This document shows, piece by piece, positions 42,178 to 49,369 of a stretch of 49,369 nt of DNA. Under the pieces are notes generated by a model. That model searched no databases, had not been told where the DNA came from, and saw only the letters and a list, made by a program, of their open reading frames with translations. Positions within the stretch are counted from its first letter, which is position 1, and every line of letters starts with the position of its first letter. The DNA is taken from positions 1 to 49,369 of the forward strand of contig JAEWSZ010000058.1 in NCBI GenBank assembly GCA_023397905.1. The letters are read 5' to 3'. Made by a program: the position numbers and the translations under genes. The DNA comes from Bacillota bacterium (GTDB taxonomy: Bacteria > Bacillota > Clostridia > Acetivibrionales > DSM-1351).

Positions 42178-43140
42178 ATGGATAATAAAAAACAAAACAA
42201 TACTTGTTTGGCGCTTGACCTGGGAGGCACAAAACTCCTGGTTGGTGAAGTTGATTCAAACGGGCGGCTGCTGCGTTCAAAAGAATATAAAACGGGGTAT
42301 CTGACACAGCAGCAGGGAGTAAAAGTGATTTTCGAGGCTCTGGACGACTACATTCCGTCGGTGGGCTGGATAGGAGAAAAACCCGTATGCATGGGTATGG
42401 GAATGATAGGACAGGTTGACCATGTTAATGCAAACTGGATTATGATCGATCCTTCAAGAAAGGAAACTATCAAAATAGGAAGTTTAATTAAAGACAAATA
42501 CGATTTTAATGTTAAAATAGAGAATGATGTGAAAGCTGCAACTCTGGCTGAAAAGGTTTTCGGAACAGGAAAAGCGGATAAGGATTTTGTATATCTAAAT
42601 GTCGGAACCGGCATTGCCGCGGGGTTTATCGTGGGAGGAACACTGCTGAGGGGTTGGGAGAATGATTCGGGAGAAATAGGGCATATAGTTGTTGACATAG
42701 ACAGCGAGGTTGAGTGTGAATGCGGAAGATGGGGCTGTCTTGAGGCTATAGCCTCCGGAAGAGGTATGCATAAAAGAGTTCTTGAACTGGGGGCAAAGTA
42801 CCCGGATTCTCGGCTGTCTGGTCCGGAGCAGGAAAAAGGAATATCGGCAAGGGATATCTTCGAGGCTGCCGATGCCGGAGACCCATTGGCCTGCAAGATA
42901 GCAGGCGAAGCCGCAGATGCTGTGACCTGCGGAATAATGAATATCATAAGAGTAACCAACCCGGAAAAAATTATTCTGGGCGGGGGAGTCATGTCCGACG
43001 GCTGGATGTTTGAGCAGATCCACAGCCGGATAGGGAAGAAAGAGCTGGCATCGGTAAACAAAGGCATCGTTCTGTCGGAATTAAATCCCAGAACAGTCGG
43101 TATAATAGGAGCGGCCGCGGTGGGCTTCGGATTTCTTTAA
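42178..43140 (+). CDS. ROK family sugar kinase (glucokinase-like)
   Basis: ATG 42178 follows AAGGGAG by 8 nt, better than the upstream frame start at 42154. The 320-residue protein has LALDLGGTKLLVGEV (phosphate 1 motif), IENDVKAATLAE, LNVGTGIAAGFIVGG, the ROK signature with SGEIGHIVVD (His169) and CECGRWGCLE, a zinc-binding C-x-C-G-x2-G-C cluster, and IILGGGVM. It has no N-terminal helix-turn-helix, so it is a kinase, not a repressor. It probably phosphorylates glucose or a related hexose released by the GH9 enzyme. Confidence 0.92.
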   Translation: MDNKKQNNTCLALDLGGTKLLVGEVDSNGRLLRSKEYKTGYLTQQQGVKVIFEALDDYIPSVGWIGEKPVCMGMGMIGQVDHVNANWIMIDPSRKETIKIGSLIKDKYDFNVKIENDVKAATLAEKVFGTGKADKDFVYLNVGTGIAAGFIVGGTLLRGWENDSGEIGHIVVDIDSEVECECGRWGCLEAIASGRGMHKRVLELGAKYPDSRLSGPEQEKGISARDIFEAADAGDPLACKIAGEAADAVTCGIMNIIRVTNPEKIILGGGVMSDGWMFEQIHSRIGKKELASVNKGIVLSELNPRTVGIIGAAAVGFGFL

Positions 43141-43195
43141 ACAGTTTTGCCGGTCCGGGAGAATATTAAAGAGAATGTAAATTGAGGGATATAAC

Positions 43196-45571
43196 ATGAG
43201 ACAGGAATTTGAAAAGCAATTGGTGAATTCGGGTTACATACATGGAGTATTACTGCCGGATGAGAATAGAAAAGCTGAGACAAGACTGCTGCGAAAGAAA
43301 ATTTTACAGAGCAGGAACCTGTGTGACGGCATCTCCGCAGATAAGCTGTATGAAAATGGTGTGGGCGCCGTTGAGCTTACCGGCGGAACGCTGCGCATTA
43401 CGGCGCCAGGAAGAACCGACCGCTGGCCGGAAGGGGCTCCGGAGGATGGGGATTACACCTTTTTCGGGGAAAAAATGGCCGTATTGAAGTTTGATAATGA
43501 GAATTGGGAAAATTACAACCGTATTGCCTTTAGAGTAAAACCGCAGTGCCCGGGGCATCACAGCCCTTTAATAACGGTAAATATGGTGAATGACGGGGTT
43601 TTGAAGGTTCCGGATAAATATTTCAGGGAAGGCCAGCACATTGTAAATCTGGAGAACAATGTATGGAATGAATGCGTATGGGAATTTCCCGAGCTTCCCA
43701 GGGATTCGGTAACAGAATTGAAATTCAGCGTCCAGAGCTTCGGCGGGGAAGTGACCTCGGCGGAATACATGAAATATGACATTTGCGATATAAAACTGGA
43801 GCAGATAGCCGACCCCGATGTTTCGGCCGGATGGCTGTGCAAAAAGGATACCATAACATATTCAACCACAGGATACTGGCTGAGCGGCAGGAAAACAGCC
43901 GTTGCAAATCTGGAGGCCCAGGAATTCCAGCTGATCGACGACAGGACATCAAAGGTTGTTTTTTCGGGAAAAATTGAGACTGTGGCCAATGATAAGGGGA
44001 ATTTTTCAGTGCTCGATTTCTCGGAGTTCAAACAGGCAGGAAGATACAGGCTCAAAGCGGGAGGGGCTGTCACGGAAAGCTTTGAAATAGGTGAATGCAT
44101 TATGGAAGAAGCGGTCTGGAAAGTAATCCATTTCCTGTACTCCGAGAGGTGCGGATATCCCGTAGTAGGAAGACATGGGGCCTGCCATGGGGATATTCTC
44201 GCAGAACACAACGGCGTCAAAATAGCCTATAACGGCGGATGGCACGATGCGGGAGACGTGTCCCAGCAGACGGCTCAGACGGCAGAGGTGGTCCACGCTC
44301 TGCTGGAGATGGCTGAAAACTTGAAGAACAGCCGAAGTGAAAATGAAAAGCTGCTGTATATACGCTTGCTGGAGGAAGCCCAATGGGGACTGGATTTTGT
44401 GCTCAGAATGCGCTTCGGGGACGGCTACAGGGTCACCAGCGCAGGCGTGTGCCGCTGGACCAACGGCCTGATCGGGGACATGGACGACGTCACCGCCCGC
44501 GTGCACAACCATGCGTTTGAAAATTTTCTGATGTCGGGTATTGAGGCGTATGGCTCAATCGCTTTAAAAGACAGGGATCCCCAGCTTGCATGGAAATGCC
44601 TTGACAGCGCCAGAAGCGACTTCGGATTTGCTCTGGAGCGCTTTGAAGCTGTGGGCATGGAGCTTCCCATCATGTATGAGCACACTTATAATTCAAGCCT
44701 TTCCCAGTACTATGCTACCGCCAGTTGGGCGGCATCCGTCATATATAAGGCCACAAATGACGGCTATTATGCGAAAGAGGCCGAAAAATTTGCGGATTCA
44801 ATGCTGAAGTGCCAGGATACCGGGACGGAAGGTATTCCTCTAAAGGGCTTCTTCTACCGCGACGAGTCCAAAAAAGTGATAGTGCACTTTAATCACCAGT
44901 CCAGGGAGCAGATATACATGCAGGCCCTGGAGCTTCTTTGCAGGACGCAGAAGGACAATAAAAAGCTCTCCGTATGGGAAAATGCAATGGCGCTCTACGG
45001 AGGTTATATAAAGGCCATAATGAAATACTCCCAGCCCTATGGCATGATCCCGGCAGGTATACATTCCGCAGACGAGGCCGATGACAAAGAGACATTTCCA
45101 TTGCTGCACCTGCTGACGTCCTATGAGGAGGAAAGGCAGAACTACATTGAGCAGCTGCAGAATGGGGCCGCTCTGGGGGATAAGTACTTTGTGAGATGTT
45201 TTCCGGTATGGTTTTCATTCCGCGGGAACACCGCCGTACACCTGGCGGCAGGAAAAGCCGCGTCATTGCTGGGCAGATACTTCAGGGACGCTCAGCTGCT
45301 GGACATTGCCCGTGAGCAATTGTACTGGGTAGCGGGGAAAAATCCCTTCGGGCAATCCCTCATATACGGGGAAGGAAGCAATTATGCCCAGCAATATTGT
45401 GCTCTCGCCGGGGAGATGGTGGGAGAAATACCGGTGGGAATACAGACGAAGGACAACCAGGATGCGCCGTTCTGGCCAATGGCGGGTAACGCGACCTACA
45501 AGGAGGTCTGGACCACATCGGCTGGCAGATGGCTGTGGGTTGCCGCCGACCTTTACCGGGACGCCCAGTAA
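43196..45571 (+). CDS. Glycoside hydrolase family 9 enzyme, no signal peptide
   Basis: The 791-residue protein has a carbohydrate-binding-like jelly-roll region at about residues 70-205, a cellulase-type Ig-like domain at about 215-300 (TTGYWLSGRKTAV) and the (alpha/alpha)6 GH9 domain from about 305. GGWHDAGD gives catalytic-base Asp351 and Asp354; NATYKEVW near the C-terminus holds the likely acid Glu770. GH9 enzymes hydrolyse beta-1,4-glucans by inversion. No secretion signal is seen, and the gene follows an importer and a ROK kinase. The enzyme therefore probably acts inside the cell on imported oligosaccharides. Confidence 0.9.
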   Translation: MRQEFEKQLVNSGYIHGVLLPDENRKAETRLLRKKILQSRNLCDGISADKLYENGVGAVELTGGTLRITAPGRTDRWPEGAPEDGDYTFFGEKMAVLKFDNENWENYNRIAFRVKPQCPGHHSPLITVNMVNDGVLKVPDKYFREGQHIVNLENNVWNECVWEFPELPRDSVTELKFSVQSFGGEVTSAEYMKYDICDIKLEQIADPDVSAGWLCKKDTITYSTTGYWLSGRKTAVANLEAQEFQLIDDRTSKVVFSGKIETVANDKGNFSVLDFSEFKQAGRYRLKAGGAVTESFEIGECIMEEAVWKVIHFLYSERCGYPVVGRHGACHGDILAEHNGVKIAYNGGWHDAGDVSQQTAQTAEVVHALLEMAENLKNSRSENEKLLYIRLLEEAQWGLDFVLRMRFGDGYRVTSAGVCRWTNGLIGDMDDVTARVHNHAFENFLMSGIEAYGSIALKDRDPQLAWKCLDSARSDFGFALERFEAVGMELPIMYEHTYNSSLSQYYATASWAASVIYKATNDGYYAKEAEKFADSMLKCQDTGTEGIPLKGFFYRDESKKVIVHFNHQSREQIYMQALELLCRTQKDNKKLSVWENAMALYGGYIKAIMKYSQPYGMIPAGIHSADEADDKETFPLLHLLTSYEEERQNYIEQLQNGAALGDKYFVRCFPVWFSFRGNTAVHLAAGKAASLLGRYFRDAQLLDIAREQLYWVAGKNPFGQSLIYGEGSNYAQQYCALAGEMVGEIPVGIQTKDNQDAPFWPMAGNATYKEVWTTSAGRWLWVAADLYRDAQ

Positions 45572-45580
45572 AAGCGGCAA

Positions 45581-45679
45581 AGGATTGGTATTTTAGCTGT
45601 AAAACAGACGGGATGTCTGTTTTAGCGAACTATGAGGCCACGGACGGCGAATGTGAGCGACAGCTAAAATATCAATCCT
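45581..45679. repeat. Large nested inverted repeat after GH9 gene
   Basis: AGGATTGGTATTTTAGCTGT (45581-45600) pairs with ACAGCTAAAATATCAATCCT (45660-45679), 19 of 20 positions. Within it AAAACAGAC (45601-45609) pairs perfectly with GTCTGTTTT (45615-45623). The remaining 36 nt can form another weak arm (GCC with GGC). The result is a 99-nt three-way-junction-like structure. It may be a dispersed intergenic repeat, an RNA element or a bidirectional terminator. Confidence 0.85.
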
Positions 45680-45836
45680 GAGCTATTACAGATAATTCAA
45701 ATTATACAATAAGCTAAACCATTAATACACGGTGTACCTTGTGCTGCACATTGGCTGCAAATTAGTATGGAGGACCGGTCATTATATGAAAGCTCACATA
45801 TTTTGAATTTTTTTATTTTGCTGCGGTTTTTGCAGG

Positions 45837-46511
45837 CTAGAGCCTTGATTCAACGGCGCATAGAAAGTCATAGATGGGCTTCAACTCCTTGAAGCCTTTT
45901 TTTAGTACCTCCGGAAGGTCCTTTGAAAACGCAAGCTTAAAATTGTTCTGCACGCTTTCAAAATATATATTTTTCCTGTCCAGCCAGTTTTTCAGATTCT
46001 CAGGCTGGTCGGGAAATTTGCTTCTTTTATAGGTTTCGCCCCCAAGGACAAAGGTATTCTGCGATTCATAATATTTAAAGGCTTTGACAAATGCGGGATG
46101 TTTATCTATGACCATCTCACGCAGCTTTGCCATGGAACTGGGCTCGGCGCCGTAATAGCCTGTCCCGTAGCTGGATCCCTTTTGGTTTATCTCAAACCAG
46201 AAGCAGGGAGCTGTGGCCATAAGGCTTTTATCTCTTAAAAACACCAGCCAGGTGTGATCCCTGTAGAGGGTCTTATCCTTGGTGAACCGGGTATCCCGGC
46301 GCACACGGGAGATCAGCCTGGAGGGTACGGTTATTATCTGGCTGTCGATTTCAAGCATGGTGGGTGCGAGCTCGCTTATCAATTCAACAAAAGGATTGTA
46401 GACATATTTTTTATAGTCGCTCTTGTGATCGTCATACCATTCCTTGCTGTTATTCATTCTGTTTTCGAAAAGAAACCTGGGAGCATCTCCTGTAAATCCG
46501 TTAAAGCTCAT
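45837..46511 (-). CDS. DUF2461 (TIGR02453) family protein
   Basis: The 224-residue soluble protein has the family pattern FNGFTGDAPRFLFENRMNNS, KEWYDDHKSDYKKYV, SRVRRDTRFTKDKTLYRDH and SSYGTGYYGAEPSSM. Function is unknown. The start ATG 46511 has AGAGGAGG about 7 nt upstream. It stands alone between the inverted repeat and the glyoxalase-fold gene. Confidence 0.88.
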   Translation of the reverse strand: MSFNGFTGDAPRFLFENRMNNSKEWYDDHKSDYKKYVYNPFVELISELAPTMLEIDSQIITVPSRLISRVRRDTRFTKDKTLYRDHTWLVFLRDKSLMATAPCFWFEINQKGSSYGTGYYGAEPSSMAKLREMVIDKHPAFVKAFKYYESQNTFVLGGETYKRSKFPDQPENLKNWLDRKNIYFESVQNNFKLAFSKDLPEVLKKGFKELKPIYDFLCAVESRL

Positions 46512-46601
46512 TTTATAGCCTCCTCTTTAAGTTCTCTCTCTATTTTGGCAGAGATGTGCTTAAAAATCAACTGTATGCCGGATTTTGTCCGATTATAGGA
46601 G

Positions 46602-47420
46602 CTAAGCAAACAAATCGGGAAGCTTCAGGGGATAAGTGTCGAAAATATCCGGCTCACGGCCGGCGTCATATATATGGAACAGCTCAATAAGCTCGCCTGC
46701 CGGGCCTTTGCAAAAGCCTATGCGAAGGTTGTCCGACCAGTCGCAGGCCCGGTGAACTATCTTTCCCCCCAGGTCCTCGATTTTTTGCGCGGCCGTGTCA
46801 ACATCCTCCACAAAAAGGCAGAAATGGGTGTACCCATTCTGGTTGTCGGAATATTCTCCGCCTGTAAACAGCTCCAGCTCCCGCATGTCCGGCAGCTGTA
46901 TTGAGCAGCCCCATTCCCAGTCCACCTTCAGCTTGGCGCCCAGGGCCTCATAAAATTTTATGCAGGCACTCATATCCGGCACGGTAAGGGCAACATGAAC
47001 AAGACATTTGACATATTGATTATTTACAATGGGTTCTCTCATTACACCGTTTTTCTGTATATACCACAGCTCGATCTCTTCGCCGGTGGGAGTGCTTACG
47101 AAAGCCATGCGCAGATCGTTATAAGTGTAAGGCTCCGGGTCCTGCGGCCTGGAAATCCTGGCTCCGAATTCAAGAGCCCTTTTAAAAGCGGCATCAACGT
47201 CATAGGTGTTAAGGCAGATATGTGTGATACCAGAGGTATTCTGTACAAATGCCCCGCCGCCTGTAATCTCCAGTATCATGTTGTCCGGAGTGATAATGAC
47301 GGCGCCGCGATTATCCCTGTGTTTCAGCTTCAGTCCCAGGCCTTCGCAATAAAACCGCACTGCGGCGTCCACGTCTCCGACTTTTATATTGATGTGTCCC
47401 AAACCCTGTATATAGCTCAT
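46602..47420 (-). CDS. Two-domain glyoxalase/VOC-fold protein
   Basis: The 272-residue protein has two vicinal-oxygen-chelate domains. The first, residues 1-125, shows GLGHINIKVGDVDAAVRFYC, ITHICLNTYDVD and EEIELWYI. The second, residues 138-260, has CLVHVALTVPDMSACIKFYE, YTHFCLFVEDVD and ELIELFHIYD. Each has a His near the start, a His in the middle and a Glu at the end in metal-site positions. The reaction (lyase, dioxygenase or isomerase) cannot be told. TCACTTTTAA and an AAGGAAGG region precede the ATG at 47420. Confidence 0.88.
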   Translation of the reverse strand: MSYIQGLGHINIKVGDVDAAVRFYCEGLGLKLKHRDNRGAVIITPDNMILEITGGGAFVQNTSGITHICLNTYDVDAAFKRALEFGARISRPQDPEPYTYNDLRMAFVSTPTGEEIELWYIQKNGVMREPIVNNQYVKCLVHVALTVPDMSACIKFYEALGAKLKVDWEWGCSIQLPDMRELELFTGGEYSDNQNGYTHFCLFVEDVDTAAQKIEDLGGKIVHRACDWSDNLRIGFCKGPAGELIELFHIYDAGREPDIFDTYPLKLPDLFA

Positions 47421-47602
47421 AGCAATGACCTTCCTTCACTTTTAATTTAAATGACAGTTCTTTTATTAAAATTATGCAAACCATTTCATAAGAAAATTTT
47501 AACATCTGGAGTTTGGAGTGTCAATTTATGCATGATTTTTATAAAACAAAAAAGTTCCTTGATACGAATAAACACTGGAATAAAGCCGTTTTGAAAAACA
47601 AA

Positions 47603-47653
47603 TTGACAAGCGGGCGCAATTATGATAAAAATAACAGAGTGAAATCGTTTACA
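47603..47653 (+). promoter_or_regulatory. Promoter with perfect cre site before the dehydrogenase gene
   Basis: TTGACA (47603-47608) and TAAAAA (47626-47631) are 17 nt apart. TGAAATCGTTTACA (47640-47653) fits the cre consensus TGWAANCGNTNWCA at every position. It covers the expected transcription start, so CcpA binding should repress. A LacI-family local repressor with a similar operator is an alternative. Confidence 0.75.
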
Positions 47654-47685
47654 TGACATGAAGAGTTTGGAATGGGGAGAATACT

Positions 47686-48684
47686 ATGAAAGATTATCGT
47701 GTTACATTCATAAAAAGGAAGGAAGCCAGGCTTGTAGAGCATATCCTTGAGGATATCCAACCGGCTGACGATGAGATTCTGGGCCGGAATATACTGTCCA
47801 TGATCTCCACGGGGTCGGAAAGAGGAGGGTTCCTGACCGAATTTCCTTCCGAAAGCTATCCTATGGAAACCGGGTCATCTTCCATCGGTAAAGTAATAAA
47901 AGCCGGTAAAAATGTAAAAGTCCTCAAGGAAGGAGACCTGTTCTTCAATGACGGCCACCACGCTCTTCTGGTAAGAAAGCCGGAAGGCGACGTTATTCCC
48001 GTACCGCAGGGGCTTCCTCCGGAGAAAGCTTTATACGCCAGATACGCCGCTGTTTCAATGACATCCATATTCAAGGCGGATATAAAACCGGTGGAAAAGG
48101 TTATTGTCACAGGGTTGGGACTGGTTGGGCTTATGTGTGCGCAAGTGCTGGCAAGCTTCGGATTTGATGTATATGCTATCGATCCGTCGCCGGAACGCCG
48201 CGAGTCCGCATTAAAAGTGGGCCTCACAAATGTAGGTCCGTCTACGGCGCAATTTCCTGAGCTGTCTTTTGCAGCCGGAGCGCTGATGGAATGCTCCGGC
48301 AATGAAAATGCCATTATCAACAGCCTGGATTACATACGCAAGGGCGGGCAGATATTTCAGATAGGGGTGCCCTGGAATAAAGATGCGGATTGGGATGCCC
48401 ATTCCCTTTTGAGAAGTCTGTTTTACGGATTTATAAGCATACATGGAGGCTGGGAATGGTCTATACCAAGAAAGCCGGGCGATTTTGCCCCTCACAGCTC
48501 AAACGGTCACATCAGTACGGCTATGGAGCTGATCCTCAAGGGCAGGATCAATGTTACGGAGGATATGTATGAACTGCGGGATCCCAGGGAGTGCAACCAA
48601 GTATACAATGAAATTTCAATACCCAGGATGAAGCCTACCAGCATAATACTTGACTGGCGGGATTTTGAAGATACAATCGTCTGA
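47686..48684 (+). CDS. Medium-chain dehydrogenase/reductase family protein
   Basis: The 332-residue protein has a GroES-like N-terminal half (SMISTGSERGGFLTEFP, GSSSIGKVIKAGKNVKVLKE, GDLFFNDGHHA) and a Rossmann fold with VIVTGLGLVGLMCAQVL, then YAIDPSPERRESALK. The four-Cys structural zinc lobe and the usual catalytic Cys-His pair are absent, so it is a zinc-independent or atypical MDR, probably acting on a sugar or polyol. GGGGAGAA precedes ATG 47686. The cre site upstream fits a catabolic role. Confidence 0.82.
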   Translation: MKDYRVTFIKRKEARLVEHILEDIQPADDEILGRNILSMISTGSERGGFLTEFPSESYPMETGSSSIGKVIKAGKNVKVLKEGDLFFNDGHHALLVRKPEGDVIPVPQGLPPEKALYARYAAVSMTSIFKADIKPVEKVIVTGLGLVGLMCAQVLASFGFDVYAIDPSPERRESALKVGLTNVGPSTAQFPELSFAAGALMECSGNENAIINSLDYIRKGGQIFQIGVPWNKDADWDAHSLLRSLFYGFISIHGGWEWSIPRKPGDFAPHSSNGHISTAMELILKGRINVTEDMYELRDPRECNQVYNEISIPRMKPTSIILDWRDFEDTIV

Positions 48685-48709
48685 TAAAAGCCTGAAAACA
48701 TTGACAATG

Positions 48710-48750
48710 GTGCCCGGAACGGCGAAATCAAACCGTTCCGGGCACTTTTT
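48710..48750 (+). terminator. Strong Rho-independent terminator
   Basis: A perfect 13-bp stem GTGCCCGGAACGG (48710-48722) with CCGTTCCGGGCAC (48733-48745), 10-nt loop, is followed by TTTTT. It ends the dehydrogenase transcript. Confidence 0.93.
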
Positions 48751-48773
48751 ATGGTCCGGGAAGGTATAGATTC

Positions 48774-49367
48774 TTACGGGTTTTCAATTGCCTCCTGCAC
48801 AAACTGCCGGCTCTTTTCAATATCCGCCGATTGATCCCTGTCCTCATAAAGAGCCGGGACAACCTCTCGAAAGGAAGAATAAAGTTTCCCGGTTTCCTTC
48901 CCCAGCTGAGGGTTTCCTCTGAGGGTCACAGCCTGAGCGCCGTGAATCAGCTCTATTGCGGAGAGATAATAAAGATTGTCTAAAATCGAACTGATTTTTT
49001 TCACCGCAAAGGACGTATTGACGGCATGGTCTTCTATTGAACCCGCCGCCTCAAGAAAATCCAGAGAGCTGGGATTGGAGTACATCCGGATTTCGGTATC
49101 CAGAATGCCGACAGTTTTCTGCACTGTGGGAAAGGCCAGCACGCCCGCAGCCGGTGAGAGAAAGCGGCCAAGCCCGGAAAAGCGCGGATCGGATATCCTC
49201 AGTATTCTATGGCAAATCATTTTGGAGAGGTGGGCCAGAGCGATGGAGGACATCTCAAGCCCTTGAACCAGGGAGAGAGACTCAAAATTGCAGGTCCCCA
49301 CGAAGCATTTTTCACCGGGAAGCAGGCATGGGTTATCCTGAGTGTGGTTTAACTCAAGAGCTAAATG
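48774..49367 (-). CDS. Histidine/aromatic amino acid ammonia-lyase family, C-terminal part (truncated by window)
   Basis: The frame is open to the right edge, so the start lies outside. The visible 197 residues match the C-terminal half of the HAL/PAL superfamily: HTQDNPCLLPGEKCFVGTCN (the family's QDNP..GGNF block), EMSSIALAHLSKMICHRI, EIRMYSNPSSLDFLEAAGSI and EDHAVNTSFAVKK. The ASG triad for the MIO cofactor would lie in the missing part. The second Gly of GGNF is Cys (TCNF). It could be a histidine ammonia-lyase or another MIO lyase or aminomutase. Confidence 0.82.
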   Translation of the reverse strand, partial: HLALELNHTQDNPCLLPGEKCFVGTCNFESLSLVQGLEMSSIALAHLSKMICHRILRISDPRFSGLGRFLSPAAGVLAFPTVQKTVGILDTEIRMYSNPSSLDFLEAAGSIEDHAVNTSFAVKKISSILDNLYYLSAIELIHGAQAVTLRGNPQLGKETGKLYSSFREVVPALYEDRDQSADIEKSRQFVQEAIENP

Positions 49368-49369
49368 AT

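Noticed and set aside
1..49369. Transposon, phage or tRNA genes
   Set aside because: I saw no transposase, integrase or phage structural gene and no convincing tRNA cloverleaf on a read through both strands; a short or diverged tRNA could still be missed without a computed search.

Overview
The window comes from a Gram-positive, low-to-moderate GC bacterium, most likely an anaerobic polysaccharide-degrading member of the Clostridia. The evidence is strong AGGAGG-type ribosome-binding sites, YesN/YesM-type two-component systems beside CUT1 sugar ABC transporters, a GH9 glucanase, and Gram-positive-type lipoproteins. The genus cannot be fixed from the sequence alone.

Region 1 (1 to about 13.63 kb) is an AT-rich array of polymorphic-toxin cassettes, all on the plus strand. 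The C-terminal part of an Rhs/YD-repeat protein enters from the left edge. The same end of the Rhs core then recurs as start-less copies (about 3071, 5191 and 7943) and a 60-bp fossil (10971), with two weaker possible fossils (9880, 11972). Between these seeds lie toxin tips or tail fragments (a colicin E3-like rRNase, two DUF4474 domains, and several 20-70 codon tails with no start codon). Each is followed by known or probable immunity genes (DUF3969, DUF7336-like, DUF5104, Imm42-like, DUF4926-like, CdiI-like, small membrane proteins). The array is decaying: there are in-frame stops in a DUF4474 domain, in a KptA/Tpt1 RNA 2'-phosphotransferase and in a small membrane protein, plus at least three frameshifts.

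Region 2 (13.66-28.2 kb) has moderate GC and ordered operons. It holds two parallel modules, each a YesM-type histidine kinase with a YesN-type AraC response regulator transcribed divergently from a lipoprotein sugar-binding protein and two CUT1 permeases. Both have a hairpin between the binding-protein gene and the permeases. The second ends in an unfamiliar TIM-barrel-like hydrolase. No transporter ATPase is present, so a shared MsmX-type ATPase elsewhere is expected.

Region 3 (28.2-31.4 kb) is housekeeping: a Fur-box-controlled operon DUF2325 - flavodoxin - DUF3793, then rpsF-ssb-rpsR with a promoter, a structured leader and a terminator.

Region 4 (31.6-35.6 kb) is a NitT/TauT-type ABC transporter (binding protein, permease, ATPase) followed by a radical-SAM-like enzyme with an unusually spaced Cys cluster.

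Region 5 (35.7-45.6 kb) is a third YesN/YesM pair facing an LplB/YtcP-type transporter with its binding protein, then a ROK sugar kinase and a GH9 enzyme without signal peptide. This suggests uptake of an oligosaccharide followed by intracellular hydrolysis and phosphorylation.

Region 6 (45.6 kb to the end) carries a large nested inverted repeat, a DUF2461 protein, a two-domain glyoxalase-fold protein, a medium-chain dehydrogenase behind a promoter with a perfect cre site, and the C-terminal part of a histidine/aromatic ammonia-lyase running off the right edge.
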